A DNA stretch of 64,000 nucleotides from Pararoseomonas sp. SCSIO 73927 (lineage in GTDB: Bacteria > Pseudomonadota > Alphaproteobacteria > Acetobacterales > Acetobacteraceae), in assembly GCF_037040815.1 (NCBI RefSeq), contig NZ_CP146232.1:248001-312000 (forward strand). Reading direction: 5' to 3'. A program made the translations under genes and the position numbers. Below, one piece after another: positions 32,448 through 44,298 of the stretch (position 1 is its first letter; the number at the start of each line of letters is the position of its first letter). The notes beneath the pieces are model-generated. The model ran no database searches. It saw only the letters and a program-made list of their open reading frames with translations, and was not told the origin of the DNA.

Positions 32448-33649
32448 TGCAGGCCCCTGCAGAAGGCCTGGATGCGGGTACAGGCCTCGCGCAGCGTCTC
32501 CGTGTCCGTCGCGTAGGAGAGGCGGATGTAGGGGCTCATCTGGTAGGCGGTGCCGGAGACGGTGGCGACGTGGTTCTCCTCCAGCAGGGCCATGGCCACG
32601 TCCTCATCCGTCTCCAGGCGGCGGCCGCCGGCGGTGGTCTTGCCGAGGAGGCCGGCGACGCCGGGATAGACGTAGAAGGCGCCTTCCGGCTTGTGGCACT
32701 GCAGGCCCGGTGCCTCGTTCAGCATGGAGACGACGAGGTCGCGGCGGGCGCTGTAGAGGGCGCGGCGCTCCTCCACCCCCTCCTGCGGGCCGTCCAGCGC
32801 GGCGATGGTCGCGGCCTGGGCGACGGTGGCGATGCCGTTCGTCGTCTGGCTCTGCATGTTCGTCATCGCCTTGATCAGCGCGCGGGGGCCGCCGCCGAAG
32901 CCGACGCGCCAGCCTGTCATGGCGTAGGTCTTGGAGGCGCCGGAGACGGTCAGGGTGCGGTCGCGCAGGGCGGGCTCAACGGCGGCGATGGAGTGGTGGC
33001 CGCCGGTGTCCTCGTAGATGATGTGCTCGTACATCTCGTCGGACAGCACCCAGACATGGGGGTGGCGCATCAGCACCTCGGCCAGCGCGGCCACCTCGGC
33101 GCGGGTGAGCGCGGCGCCGGAGGGGTTGTTCGGGAAGTTCAGCGTCACCCACTTCGTCCTCGGGGTGATGGCGGCCTCCAGGTCCTCGGGGCGCAGCTTA
33201 AAGCCGTTGTTCTGCGGGCAGGGCACGAGAACAGGGGTGCCGCCGCAGAGGCGGCCGATGTCGGAATAGGCGGACCAGAAGGGGGTGGGGATCACCACCT
33301 CGTCGCCGGTGTCCACCGTGGCGAGGAGGGCGTCGAGGATGACCTGCTTGCCGCCGTTGGCCGCGATGATCTCGTCCGGCGCGTAGTCCAGGCCGTTCTC
33401 GCGACTGAACTTGCGGGCGATGGCGGCCTTCAGCTCGGGCCAGCCGTCGTTCGGGGGGTACTTCGTCCTGCCGGCCAGCGCCGCCGCATGGGCGGCCTCG
33501 ATGGCGTGGGGCGGGGTGGCGAAGTCCGGCTCGCCGACGCTGAGGCTGATGACCTTGTGGCCGGCCTCGCGAAGTTCCCGGGCGCGGACGGACATACGGG
33601 TGGAGCCGGAGACCTGGATCTCCTGGATACGCTTGGCGAGGGCGGGCAT
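32444..33649 (-). CDS. PLP-dependent aminotransferase, aspartate/aromatic type I (first copy)
   Basis: 401 aa from the ATG at 33649. Fold-type I motifs: SLSVGEPDFATPPHAIEAA, YPPNDGWPELKAAIARK, NFPNNPSGAALTRAEV, SDEMYEHIIYED, the PLP-lysine segment SGASKTYAMTGWRVGF and a C-terminal SPYIRLSYATDTETLREA with the substrate-carboxylate Arg. Similar to aspartate or prephenate/aromatic aminotransferases (AspC-like), and very similar along its length to the next upstream gene. Its exact amino donor cannot be told apart from sequence alone. Confidence 0.9.
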   Translation of the reverse strand: MPALAKRIQEIQVSGSTRMSVRARELREAGHKVISLSVGEPDFATPPHAIEAAHAAALAGRTKYPPNDGWPELKAAIARKFSRENGLDYAPDEIIAANGGKQVILDALLATVDTGDEVVIPTPFWSAYSDIGRLCGGTPVLVPCPQNNGFKLRPEDLEAAITPRTKWVTLNFPNNPSGAALTRAEVAALAEVLMRHPHVWVLSDEMYEHIIYEDTGGHHSIAAVEPALRDRTLTVSGASKTYAMTGWRVGFGGGPRALIKAMTNMQSQTTNGIATVAQAATIAALDGPQEGVEERRALYSARRDLVVSMLNEAPGLQCHKPEGAFYVYPGVAGLLGKTTAGGRRLETDEDVAMALLEENHVATVSGTAYQMSPYIRLSYATDTETLREACTRIQAFCRGLH

Positions 33650-33734
33650 TCCGGGTTCCAGCGGTGGCAGTCGGGAGAGAGGGGCGAAAACTAGGCCCCG
33701 GGGGGCTCCGCGCCAACCCCGCGCGGCAAGGCTC

Positions 33735-33770
33735 AAAAGGAAGGGGCGACGCCTGGCCGGCGCCGCCCCC
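33735..33770 (-). terminator. Probable terminator between the two aminotransferase genes
   Basis: On the minus strand GGGGCG and CGCCCC arms (33743-33748 and 33764-33769) with an inner CGCC/GGCG stem and one mismatch form a hairpin, followed by TTCCTTTTGAG. It lies about 30 nt after the stop of the second aminotransferase gene. Confidence 0.6.
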
Positions 33771-33801
33771 TGTTCTCAGGCCGGGCCTGTCCCGGGGCGG
33801 C

Positions 33802-36702
<2,901 letters not shown>

Positions 36703-36706
<4 letters not shown>

Positions 36707-37752
36707 GGCAGGAGGGGAACCACGTCGTCACGGTCCCAGGCCAGGCGCACGCTGGCGCCGCGCGGGGGCGGTGCGCCGTCCTCCTCGGCGTGGGAGACGC
36801 GGAGGGTGGCGCCGCCCGCGAGCCTGACCAGGAGGAGGCTGCTCTCCCCGCGGAAGGCGGATTCCTCCACCGTGCCGGCCGTGGTGTTCTCGCCGGGCTC
36901 GGTCGCGAGGCGGATGCGCTCGGGGCGGAGGGCGACGGCGGTGACGCCTTCCGGCAGGGGTGCCTCGGCGCGGAGGGTGCAGGTGGCGCCGGGGCAGTCC
37001 AGGGCGCCGTCGGCGGTGCGGGTGCCGTCCAGCACGTTGGCGGCGCCGAGAAAGGTGGCGACGAAGCGGGTGGCGGGGCGGTCATAGACCTCACGCGGGG
37101 GGCCGGCCTGGACGATGCGGCCGTGGTCCATCACCGCCACGCGGTCGGCCAGGGCCAGGGCCTCGGCCTGGTCGTGGGTGACCATGATGAAGGCGGCGCC
37201 GCTCTCCCGCTGGATGGCGCGGAGCTCGAAGCCGGTGCGCTCCCGCAGGTTGGCGTCCAACGCGCCCAGGGGCTCGTCCAGCAGGAGGAGGCGGGGGCGC
37301 TTCACCAGGGCGCGGGCCAGGGCGACGCGCTGGCGCTGGCCGCCGGAGAGGGCGTGGGGCTTGCGGGATTCCATGCCCTCCAGGCGCAGCATGGCGATGG
37401 CCTGCGCGACGCGGGCGGCGGTCTCGGCGCGCGGCAGGCCCTCCCGCTTCAGGCCGTAGGCGATGTTGGCGGCCACGCTCATATGCGGGAACAGGGCGTA
37501 GGACTGGAACATCATGTTCACGGGGCGGCGGTGCGGGGGGACGCCGAGGAGGTCGGTGCCGTCCAGATGCGCGGTGCCGGTATCCGGCGTCTCGAAACCT
37601 GCGATGACGCGCAGTAGGGTGGACTTGCCGGAGCCGCTGCCGCCCAGAAGGGCAAGGAACTCGCCCGGCGGAACGTCGAGCGCGATGCCGTCCAGCGCCG
37701 CGACGGGACCGAAGCGGCGGGTGATGCCGCGCAGCGAGAGGCGCGCGGTCAA
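36703..37752 (-). CDS. potA: Spermidine/putrescine-type ABC transporter ATP-binding protein (PotA-like)
   Basis: 349 aa from a TTG at 37752, which overlaps the TGA of the binding-protein gene (TTGA); no ATG or GTG fits this position. Walker A GGSGSGKST, Q-loop MMFQSYALFPHM, signature LSGGQRQRVALARAL, Walker B LLLLDEPLGALD, H-loop VTHDQ. A TOBE domain (about 270-345) ends the protein, as in PotA and other CUT1-like ATPases. Confidence 0.94.
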
Positions 37753-38849
37753 CGCCCGGCCTTGAAGCGCGACCAGGAGCGGGAGCGGGCGCGCTCCGCC
37801 ACCGGGCCGGGGGTGGAGACGGTGAAGCTGCGGGCGATCATCTCGGGCGGGGGATAGACGTTGGGATCGGCGGCGACCTCCGGCCGCAGGTGCGGGCGGG
37901 AGGCGGGGACGGCGTTGGGGTAGTGGACCTGGTTCGTCACGCCGGCGATCACCTCTGGCCTGAGCATGTAGTCGATGAACCTCTGCGCGGCCTCCGGATT
38001 CGGCGCGTCCGCGGGAATGGCGAGCATATCGAACCAGAGCTGCGCGCCACCTTGCGGCGGTACGTAGGTGATGCCGCCGCCCGGCGCGCGGGCCTGGGCC
38101 TGCACCACGTCGCCGGAATAGGTGAGGACGGCGCAGTACTCGCCCTGCGTCAGCGCGTCCGTGATGGCGGCGGAGGAGATGATGGCGCGGACATGCGGGC
38201 GGATGGCGAGCAGCGCCTGCTCCGCCGCGCGGGCATCGGCGGCATCGGCGGTGTTGGGGTCGCGGCCGAGCCAGCGGAGGATCGTGGGGATCACGTCGAT
38301 GCCGCTGTCCATGATGGCGATGCCGCAGCGGGCGATGCGGGCGGCGTTCTCCGGCCTCAGGATCAGGTCCAGGCTGTCCAGCGGGGCGTCCGGGGCCAGC
38401 GCCCGGATGCGGTCCGCGCGGAGGCCGAGGCCGACCGTGCCCCAGAGGTAGATGGCGCCGTGCCGGTTCCCGGGATCGCTGGTGGCGACCTGGGCGAGCA
38501 GCGCGGGGTCCTGGCCGGCGAGGTTGGGGATGGCCGCGCGGTCCAGCGGCCGCAGGGCGCCGGCGCGGACCAGGCGGGCGAAGCTCGGCTCGCCCGTGGG
38601 CACCACCACGTCGTAGCCGGAGCGGCCGGCGGAGAGCTTGCCCTCCAGCGTCTCCAGGCTGTCGAAGACGTCGTAGCGCACGCGGATGCCCGTCTCGCGC
38701 TGGAAGCCCTCGATCGCCTTCGGGTCGATGTAGTCGGTCCAGTTGTAGACGTTCAGCACGGGCTGCTGCGCGGCAGCGCCGCCCGCCAGGAAGGGGGCCA
38801 GAAAGGGCGCGAGGAGCAGGGCGGGCAGCAGGCGGCGCAGGCGGTTCAT
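37749..38849 (-). CDS. potF: Spermidine/putrescine-type substrate-binding protein (PotD/PotF-like)
   Basis: 366 aa from the ATG at 38849 with a signal peptide (LLPALLLAPFLAPFLAGGAAAQ). Mature start VLNVYNWTDYIDPKAIEGFQRETG is the PotF/PotD hallmark (WTDYID), followed by YDVVVPTGEPSFARL, NAARIARCGIAIMDSG and GAQLWFDMLAIPADAPN. It binds polyamines in the periplasm. It leads the operon potF-A-B-C, all joined by 4-bp overlaps. Confidence 0.93.
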   Translation of the reverse strand: MNRLRRLLPALLLAPFLAPFLAGGAAAQQPVLNVYNWTDYIDPKAIEGFQRETGIRVRYDVFDSLETLEGKLSAGRSGYDVVVPTGEPSFARLVRAGALRPLDRAAIPNLAGQDPALLAQVATSDPGNRHGAIYLWGTVGLGLRADRIRALAPDAPLDSLDLILRPENAARIARCGIAIMDSGIDVIPTILRWLGRDPNTADAADARAAEQALLAIRPHVRAIISSAAITDALTQGEYCAVLTYSGDVVQAQARAPGGGITYVPPQGGAQLWFDMLAIPADAPNPEAAQRFIDYMLRPEVIAGVTNQVHYPNAVPASRPHLRPEVAADPNVYPPPEMIARSFTVSTPGPVAERARSRSWSRFKAGR

Positions 38850-38928
38850 GGTCGGCAGGGTATGGCCTGAGGCGCGGCGCGCAAGTTGGGCATCTATTCT
38901 CCTTTGGCGAGACATAGGAAGATATTTC

Positions 38929-38957
38929 TTGACTTGAGGCTCTCTGTCCTGTAATCC
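38929..38957 (+). promoter_or_regulatory. Candidate sigma-70 promoter for the fibre cassette
   Basis: TTGACT (38929-38934), 17 nt, TAATCC (38952-38957), within an unusually AT-rich stretch (about 38890-38960) of an otherwise very GC-rich window. It points into the fibre genes, with about 115 nt of leader. Confidence 0.4.
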
Positions 38958-39076
38958 CCCTCTCGTCAACGGGACATCCGTGCCCGCCCCGATCCCCGTC
39001 GCGTCCTCCCCAGCCCCGCCCGGCCCCCGCCGGCGCGGGGCTTCTCGTGTCCGCGCCCCGCAGGAGCCATGCCAGC

Positions 39077-39730
39077 ATGCCCTACATCGCCAGCAACCTG
39101 ATTCCGCTTGTCGCGGCCGACAGCTTCACCCTCTGGCTGTACAGGACGACCGACACCCGGGCGACGGTTCTCTCGGCCGGCTACTTCGCGGCGGCCCGGA
39201 CGCGGCTGCTGGCCGGGCACATGGTGGTGCTGGAGGCGGCCGACGCCACCGCCCTCCTGCCCGTCCGCACCAACGCGGAGGTCGGCAACGGGCTGGTGGT
39301 GGATGCCAGCTCCTCCCCGCTACGGCTCACCGGTGCGGGCGCGATGCGGCTCGGGGCGGACCTGGCGGCGGCGGCGGTGGCGCGCTGCGTCTCGCTCGGC
39401 CCGGTGCCGAGCGGGGTGAACGAGGGCGAGACCTTCACGGTGCGCGCCACCGCCTCCGGCGCGACGAACCTGGTACGGTTCAGCGTCTTGAACGCGAGCG
39501 GGGCCGTGGTGCTCGGGCCCAGCACCGCTGCCGTCACCTCCGGCAGCGCCAGCGCGACCTTCGAGGCGCCGGTGCCGGGCAACGGTTACCGGGTGAAGGT
39601 GGAGGACGCGGCGGATGCCCTGGTGGCGCAGACCTCGCCCTCCTTCGTGGTGCTTGCCGCCTTCGCGCTGCTCGTCGAGAGCGGGTTCGGCCTGCTGATG
39701 GCCGAGGCCGGCACGCGTCTCGTCATGTAG
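39077..39730 (+). CDS. Phage-associated structural-like protein
   Basis: 217 aa from the ATG at 39077 (after AGGAG; a start at 39047 is in frame but lies before the ribosome site). The N-terminal 90 residues (FTLWLYRTTDTRATVLSAGYFAAARTRLLAGHMVVLEAADA, here by its key parts YRTTDTRATV and GYFAAA) match a domain seen in phage and prophage fibre clusters of alphaproteobacteria. The middle looks like an Ig-like beta domain (GVNEGETFTVRATASG...ATFEAPVPGNGYRVKV). A hydrophobic C-terminal segment follows. No enzyme motif. First gene of a five-gene cassette. Confidence 0.6.
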   Translation: MPYIASNLIPLVAADSFTLWLYRTTDTRATVLSAGYFAAARTRLLAGHMVVLEAADATALLPVRTNAEVGNGLVVDASSSPLRLTGAGAMRLGADLAAAAVARCVSLGPVPSGVNEGETFTVRATASGATNLVRFSVLNASGAVVLGPSTAAVTSGSASATFEAPVPGNGYRVKVEDAADALVAQTSPSFVVLAAFALLVESGFGLLMAEAGTRLVM

Positions 39731-39827
39731 GGCCGGCCGGGCGCGCCTCCGCGGAAGCGCGAGGCCGCCCCCTCGCCCCCCCTCCCGCCCCGAACCTGAC
39801 GCCGTCCCCTTTCGGAGCCGCCAGCCC

Positions 39828-42236
39828 ATGCCCGACAGCAAGATCAGCGACCTTCCCGCCGCCACCTCCTTCGCCGACACCGACATCACCCCCGTGGTGC
39901 AGGGCGTGGGGGGCGCGGCGGAGACGCGGCGCGCCACCTTCGCCCAGTTCCGCTCCACCGTGATGGCCGACCGGCCGCTGCACGTGCGCGACTACGGCGC
40001 CGCGGGCAATGGCACCACGGACGACACGGCCCCCTTCCAGGCGGCACTGAACGCGGCGGCCGGCGCCGGGGGCGGCGTCGTCCTGCTCGGCCCGCGCCGC
40101 TACCTCATCGACAGCGCGGAGCTGGTCATCCCGCCCAATGTCACGCTGCAGGGCGGCTGCGACCCGGGTGGGTGGCGCATCAACAACGACTACAGCGCCG
40201 TGCCCTACTCCATCATCCTGAACCCCGCGCGCACCATCCGCCTGCGGCGCAACTCGGCGCTGGAACAGGTGGCGGTCATCCGCAAGGGCTTCGTCCCCCC
40301 CTCCTCCGTGCGGGAGGCGCTGGACTGCGCGGCCGCCTTCGCCGGCACGGCCGTGAGCATCGGCGACGGCAGCACGGGCAGCAGCACGACCAACGCGACC
40401 GACGCCTCCGTCCGCAACCTGCTGATCATCGGCTTCACCTGGGGCGTGTACAGCAACGGCGCCAGCCGCACGCGCATCCGCGACGTGGTGGGGGACTGCA
40501 CCAACGGCCTCTACCTCGGCCGGTCCTTCGATATCGGCCAGAACGAGCGCATCAACTGGCACCCGCTGGCCACAACGGGCCGGACCTTCGCCGCCACCAC
40601 CTGGGCGGTCACGGGCTGCGCGAACAACGGCGCCGGCCTCGTGCGGCTGACCACGGGCGCGGCGCACGAGCTGCGGGCGGGGGACGTGGTGTTCGTCAGC
40701 GGGGTCGGCGGCGTGGCGGGGGCGAACGGGCGCTTCACCGTGGCGGCCGTGCCGAACGCCACCACGCTGGACCTGGCGGGCAGCGCCTTCGCCGGCGCCT
40801 ATGCGGGCGGCGGCACCGTCAACCCCACGGTCAACCACCGGCGCGGCAAGGCCTTCTGGATCACTACCGCCGACATGCCGAACTTCGTGAACTGCTTCGA
40901 GTACGGGCACGACATCGGCTGGCACCTGGACGACGCGACGCATTCCGCGCAGTTCGTGAACTGCGGCGTGGACGGCGTGAACACCGATCCCGGCACGATC
41001 GGCGTGCAGATGACGGGGGTGTGCTACCGCAACAAGTGGTATGGCGGGTTCTGGTCCAGCAAGGGGCGGCCGCTCGTCGTCAACTCCCAGTCGGCGGACC
41101 AGAACGTCGTCGCGGGCGTGATGCTGCCGGCCGGCACCGGCAACTCCGTGGAGGTGATCGACGGCGCCCTGGTCCTGATGGGCTGCGACCTCTACGGCTC
41201 CGCCTATCTCTACGACGGCGCGGACAGCCTGCAGATCCTGGGCTGCGACATGAAGAACGCGACCGTCGCGGGGCAGAGCGTGGCGGCGATGCAGAAGGTG
41301 CAGATCTCCGGCACCCGCATGAGCAACGCGGTGGGCGTGGCGCGCAGCATCGGCGGGCAGTCCGAGCTGGCGGCCATCTCCGCCTCCGGCGCCATCGAGA
41401 CCCGCCTCTCCGCCCGGGCGGACGGCGTGGTGGCGGTGCACCGGCGGGGCGGCTCCTCCGGCGCCATGCTGCGGCTGCACGGCAGCAGCGACGCGGCGGC
41501 GGCGGCGATCAGCGTGGCCGGGACGGACCTGTACCTGCAGGGCGACGCGGCGCTGAACCCGAACCCGAGCTATATCCTCGGCAATGCCGGCATGACGCAG
41601 CCGCTGACGCTGCGGCTGCGTCGCCTCTCGGCCAGCCCGGCGGCGAACGACCGCGTCTTCTCGCTGGAGGGCACCGGCCTGAACAGCGCCGCGGCCGAGG
41701 TGACCTTCGGGCGCGTGGCGACGGTGGCCGAGAGCGTGGCGGCGGGGGCGGAGGCCGGCGCCCTGGTCTTCGAGACTCGCGCCGGCGGCGCGGTCACGGA
41801 GCGGATGCGCATCGCCTCCTCCGGCGCGGTGACGCTGGGGGGCACGCTGACGCTGGCGGCCGACCCGGCCGCGCCGATGCAGGCGGCGACGCGGAACTAC
41901 GTGGACAACAGCTACGTCGCCCGCCCCATGCCGATCGTGGTCACCGCCTCCGCCACCGTGCTGCACTTCGCCGGGTACAACGCGCGCATGGTGATCGCGA
42001 ATCCCGGCGCCACGCTCTCGCTGGACTGGGCGGGCACGGGGAACGGCTTCGCCTGCATGGTGGTGAACCGGACGGGCGCGAACCTCGCGATCGCGATCGG
42101 CGGCTTCTCCGCCGGGATCGTCAACCCGGACGGCTACACGAAGGTCCGCGCGGGCGCCGTGGCGAGCCTGCTGGTCTACTCGCCGGATGGCGGGGCGACG
42201 AGGTTCTGCCAGCTGACGGGGGGAGGAGCCGCCTGA
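39828..42236 (+). CDS. Tailspike/tail-fibre-like protein with pectate-lyase-type beta-helix
   Basis: 802 aa. The N-terminus DSKISDLPAATSFADTDITPVVQG is the short head- or baseplate-binding motif of many phage fibres. Residues about 50-110 carry the pectate-lyase superfamily start VRDYGAAGNGTTDDTAPFQAAL. A long right-handed beta-helix region rich in N, G, S and T follows (to about 520), then a C-terminal fibre region ending in NYVDNSYVARPM and a lectin-like tip. Phage tailspikes of this design bind and cut surface polysaccharide. No signal peptide, consistent with a virion part rather than a secreted lyase. Confidence 0.72.
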   Translation: MPDSKISDLPAATSFADTDITPVVQGVGGAAETRRATFAQFRSTVMADRPLHVRDYGAAGNGTTDDTAPFQAALNAAAGAGGGVVLLGPRRYLIDSAELVIPPNVTLQGGCDPGGWRINNDYSAVPYSIILNPARTIRLRRNSALEQVAVIRKGFVPPSSVREALDCAAAFAGTAVSIGDGSTGSSTTNATDASVRNLLIIGFTWGVYSNGASRTRIRDVVGDCTNGLYLGRSFDIGQNERINWHPLATTGRTFAATTWAVTGCANNGAGLVRLTTGAAHELRAGDVVFVSGVGGVAGANGRFTVAAVPNATTLDLAGSAFAGAYAGGGTVNPTVNHRRGKAFWITTADMPNFVNCFEYGHDIGWHLDDATHSAQFVNCGVDGVNTDPGTIGVQMTGVCYRNKWYGGFWSSKGRPLVVNSQSADQNVVAGVMLPAGTGNSVEVIDGALVLMGCDLYGSAYLYDGADSLQILGCDMKNATVAGQSVAAMQKVQISGTRMSNAVGVARSIGGQSELAAISASGAIETRLSARADGVVAVHRRGGSSGAMLRLHGSSDAAAAAISVAGTDLYLQGDAALNPNPSYILGNAGMTQPLTLRLRRLSASPAANDRVFSLEGTGLNSAAAEVTFGRVATVAESVAAGAEAGALVFETRAGGAVTERMRIASSGAVTLGGTLTLAADPAAPMQAATRNYVDNSYVARPMPIVVTASATVLHFAGYNARMVIANPGATLSLDWAGTGNGFACMVVNRTGANLAIAIGGFSAGIVNPDGYTKVRAGAVASLLVYSPDGGATRFCQLTGGGAA

Positions 42237-43390
42237 TGATCGCGAACTCCCCGGTTGCCCACGCCTACGACGCGGGCGGACCGCTGGGGGTGGTTTCCGC
42301 CGACACGCTCATCGGCGGCGGCGCCCTCGGCCCGGGCGTCGCCTTCTCCCGCGCCTCCTCCGGCCGCGCGCTGGGGGCGGACGGGGCCACGCTGCAGGCG
42401 GTGGCCGCCGACATGCCGCGCTTCCACGGCACGGCGCGCCGCCTGCTGGTGGAGGGGCAGCGGCAGAACCTTCTCCTGTGGTCCCAGGACCTTGCCCAGG
42501 CGTCCTGGGCCGTGAGCAACGGCGCGGCCAAGTCCGCGACCGCCCTGGCCGCGCCGGACGGGACGGGCAGCGGGGCGACGATCGCCTTCGGTTCCCTCAG
42601 CCGGTCCCAGATGTCGCAATCGCTCGGCCTCGCCTCCGGGACCTACACGGCCTCGGTCTGGGCGAGGGAGGCCGGGGGCAGGCCGTTCCGCTTCAAGGCC
42701 TACACGCCGGACATGGGCGATGCCTACAGCCCCGACCTCGCGACGACGCCGGAGTGGCGGCGCTACAGCTTCACCTTCGCGGTCCCGTCCGCGCAGGCGG
42801 GCAACGTTGCCGTCGCCAACCGGGGGGCGGGTGGCGTCGGGTCCGTGGAGGTGTGGGGCGTGCAGCTCGAGCAGGGGGCCTTCGCCTCCAGCTACGTCCC
42901 GACGACCGGGGCTGCGGCCACGCGCGCGCCTGACCTGGCGAGCTACCCCCTCTCCTCCGCTCAGGCGCAAGCGGGGACGCTGGTGGGAACCTTCCTGCTG
43001 CCGGCCTTCGCCCCGCTCTCCCAGGGCCTGCTGCTGCTGGACGACGGCACCGCGGCCAACCGCCTCATCCTGTCCAGGAGCAGCGCCGCTTCGGCGGTCC
43101 GGATCGCGAGCGTTGCGGGGGGCGTCGCGGGGCCTGCCGCCGATGCCGGCCCCGTCAGCGCGGGCGTGCCGTTCAGGGCCGCCCTGACCTGGGACGGCAG
43201 CGGGGCGTCGGCGGCCGTGGCGGGAGGCGCCCCGGTCTCGGTCGCGGCGGGGCCTGCCGGCCTGAGCCGGCTGCTCATGGGCTACGCGGGCGCCAACCTC
43301 GCGGAGCCCATGTTCGGCGAGGTCGGCCCGCTCACGCTCTACCCCGTGCGCCTTCCCGACGCGCAGCTTCAGGCGCTCACCTCCAACTAG
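42236..43390 (+). CDS. Phage head-spike/fibre-like carbohydrate-binding protein
   Basis: 384 aa, ATG overlapping the stop of the tailspike gene (TGATG), so translationally coupled. It contains RRLLVEGQRQNLLLWSQDL followed by a jelly-roll region (TASVWAREAGGRPFRFKAY) and GSVEVWGVQLEQGAFASSYVPTTG, a pattern typical of phage head-spike or LamG-like fibre domains. A second beta-sandwich (about 235-384: LVGTFLLPAF... FGEVGPLTLYPVRLPDAQLQAL) follows. Probable role: surface-sugar binding by a virion-like particle. Confidence 0.65.
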   Translation: MIANSPVAHAYDAGGPLGVVSADTLIGGGALGPGVAFSRASSGRALGADGATLQAVAADMPRFHGTARRLLVEGQRQNLLLWSQDLAQASWAVSNGAAKSATALAAPDGTGSGATIAFGSLSRSQMSQSLGLASGTYTASVWAREAGGRPFRFKAYTPDMGDAYSPDLATTPEWRRYSFTFAVPSAQAGNVAVANRGAGGVGSVEVWGVQLEQGAFASSYVPTTGAAATRAPDLASYPLSSAQAQAGTLVGTFLLPAFAPLSQGLLLLDDGTAANRLILSRSSAASAVRIASVAGGVAGPAADAGPVSAGVPFRAALTWDGSGASAAVAGGAPVSVAAGPAGLSRLLMGYAGANLAEPMFGEVGPLTLYPVRLPDAQLQALTSN

Positions 43391-43400
43391 GGAGACCGGC

Positions 43401-43628
43401 ATGACCGAGTACGTGGACCTGCGCTGGCACGGGCCGGCGGAGAGGATGGAGGCCGCGCTGGCGGGGCTGCCCCCGGCGGCCGTGCAGGTCGGCCCGCGCG
43501 AGCTGGACGGCATCGCCTACGTCCTCCGGCGGGATTGCGCGGCGTTGCACCTGCCGGATGGCCTGCCCAATGGCCTGGCGAGGACCGGCGACGAGCTCTC
43601 GGCCGCCATTCTCGGCGTGATCGCCTGA
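43401..43628 (+). CDS. Small protein of the fibre cassette
   Basis: 75 aa, starting 10 bp after the previous stop with GGGAGA upstream of the ATG. Contains VDLRWHGPAERMEAAL and LDGIAYVLRRDCAALHLPDGLP; no domain recognised. Size and position resemble small phage fibre-associated or chaperone proteins. Co-directional with all cassette genes. Confidence 0.55.
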   Translation: MTEYVDLRWHGPAERMEAALAGLPPAAVQVGPRELDGIAYVLRRDCAALHLPDGLPNGLARTGDELSAAILGVIA

Positions 43629-43776
43629 CAGCCGGGGCCGTGCCCCTGCCGGGCGCGGCCCCAGGCGTGATCCCAGTCGTGATCCCAGGCACGGGGCCGG
43701 CGCGGTGCCGCGCCCCGCTTCCGCCCGCCGGCCGCCCTGGCCGGGCGGGCCCCACCTTCCACCGCGGAGACCCCCG

Positions 43777-44151
43777 ATGTCCGACCTGACCGACTACGCC
43801 CGCAACCTCCTGGCCCGCGCGGTCTGCGCCCGCGCACCGGGCCTGCCCACCACCGTCTACGCCGCCCTGGGAACCGGCGGCACGGCGGCGGCGGGGCTGA
43901 CGGGGGAGCCCGTGGGGGGCGGCTACGCCCGCCAGCGCGTGACCTTCACCGGCACTGGCGCCCAGAGCAACGCGGAGGCGCTGCGCTTCGTCTTCTCCGC
44001 CGCCGCGGGCACGCTGGGCCATGTGGGGCTCTACGACGCGGCCTCCGGCGGCAACCCGCTGCTCGTCTCGCCGCTCAACGCCGCCGTCGCGATGACGGGG
44101 GCGGGCACGGTGACGGTCGCGGCGGGCGGCCTCGTCGTGAACCCGAGCTGA
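43777..44151 (+). CDS. Phage tail-fibre-like protein
   Basis: 124 aa from the ATG at 43777. The pattern MSDLTDYARNLLARAVC at the start, YAALGTGGTAAAG, YARQRVTFTG, ALRFVFSAAAGTLGHVGLYDAASGGNPLLVSPL and a final strand pair matches a phage/prophage family in which a helical N-terminus precedes a compact beta domain. Last gene of the cassette; the hairpin at 44160 follows its stop. Confidence 0.6.
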   Translation: MSDLTDYARNLLARAVCARAPGLPTTVYAALGTGGTAAAGLTGEPVGGGYARQRVTFTGTGAQSNAEALRFVFSAAAGTLGHVGLYDAASGGNPLLVSPLNAAVAMTGAGTVTVAAGGLVVNPS

Positions 44152-44159
44152 CGGGTCCG

Positions 44160-44185
44160 GGGGAGGGCCGTGCCCTCCCCACCCT
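44160..44185 (+). terminator. Hairpin after the fibre cassette
   Basis: GGGGAGGGC-CGT-GCCCTCCCC is a perfect 9-bp stem, 9 nt after the last cassette stop, followed by ACCCTTGACGTTTTG, a weak T tract. Confidence 0.6.
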
Positions 44186-44298
44186 TGACGTTTTGATGAC
44201 ACGGCCCGGCCGGGCCTTCCGCATGGCGGGCGAGGCCCGATGATGCGGCCCTGCCATGCCGTCCCGTTGCCGTCCGTGCCAGGGTTGAAGACGACCTC

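Noticed and set aside
39723..41966. A 747-codon minus-strand open frame
   Set aside because: It lies wholly opposite the tailspike gene, which has clear fibre and beta-helix motifs; the minus frame is His/Arg/Val-biased with no recognisable segment.
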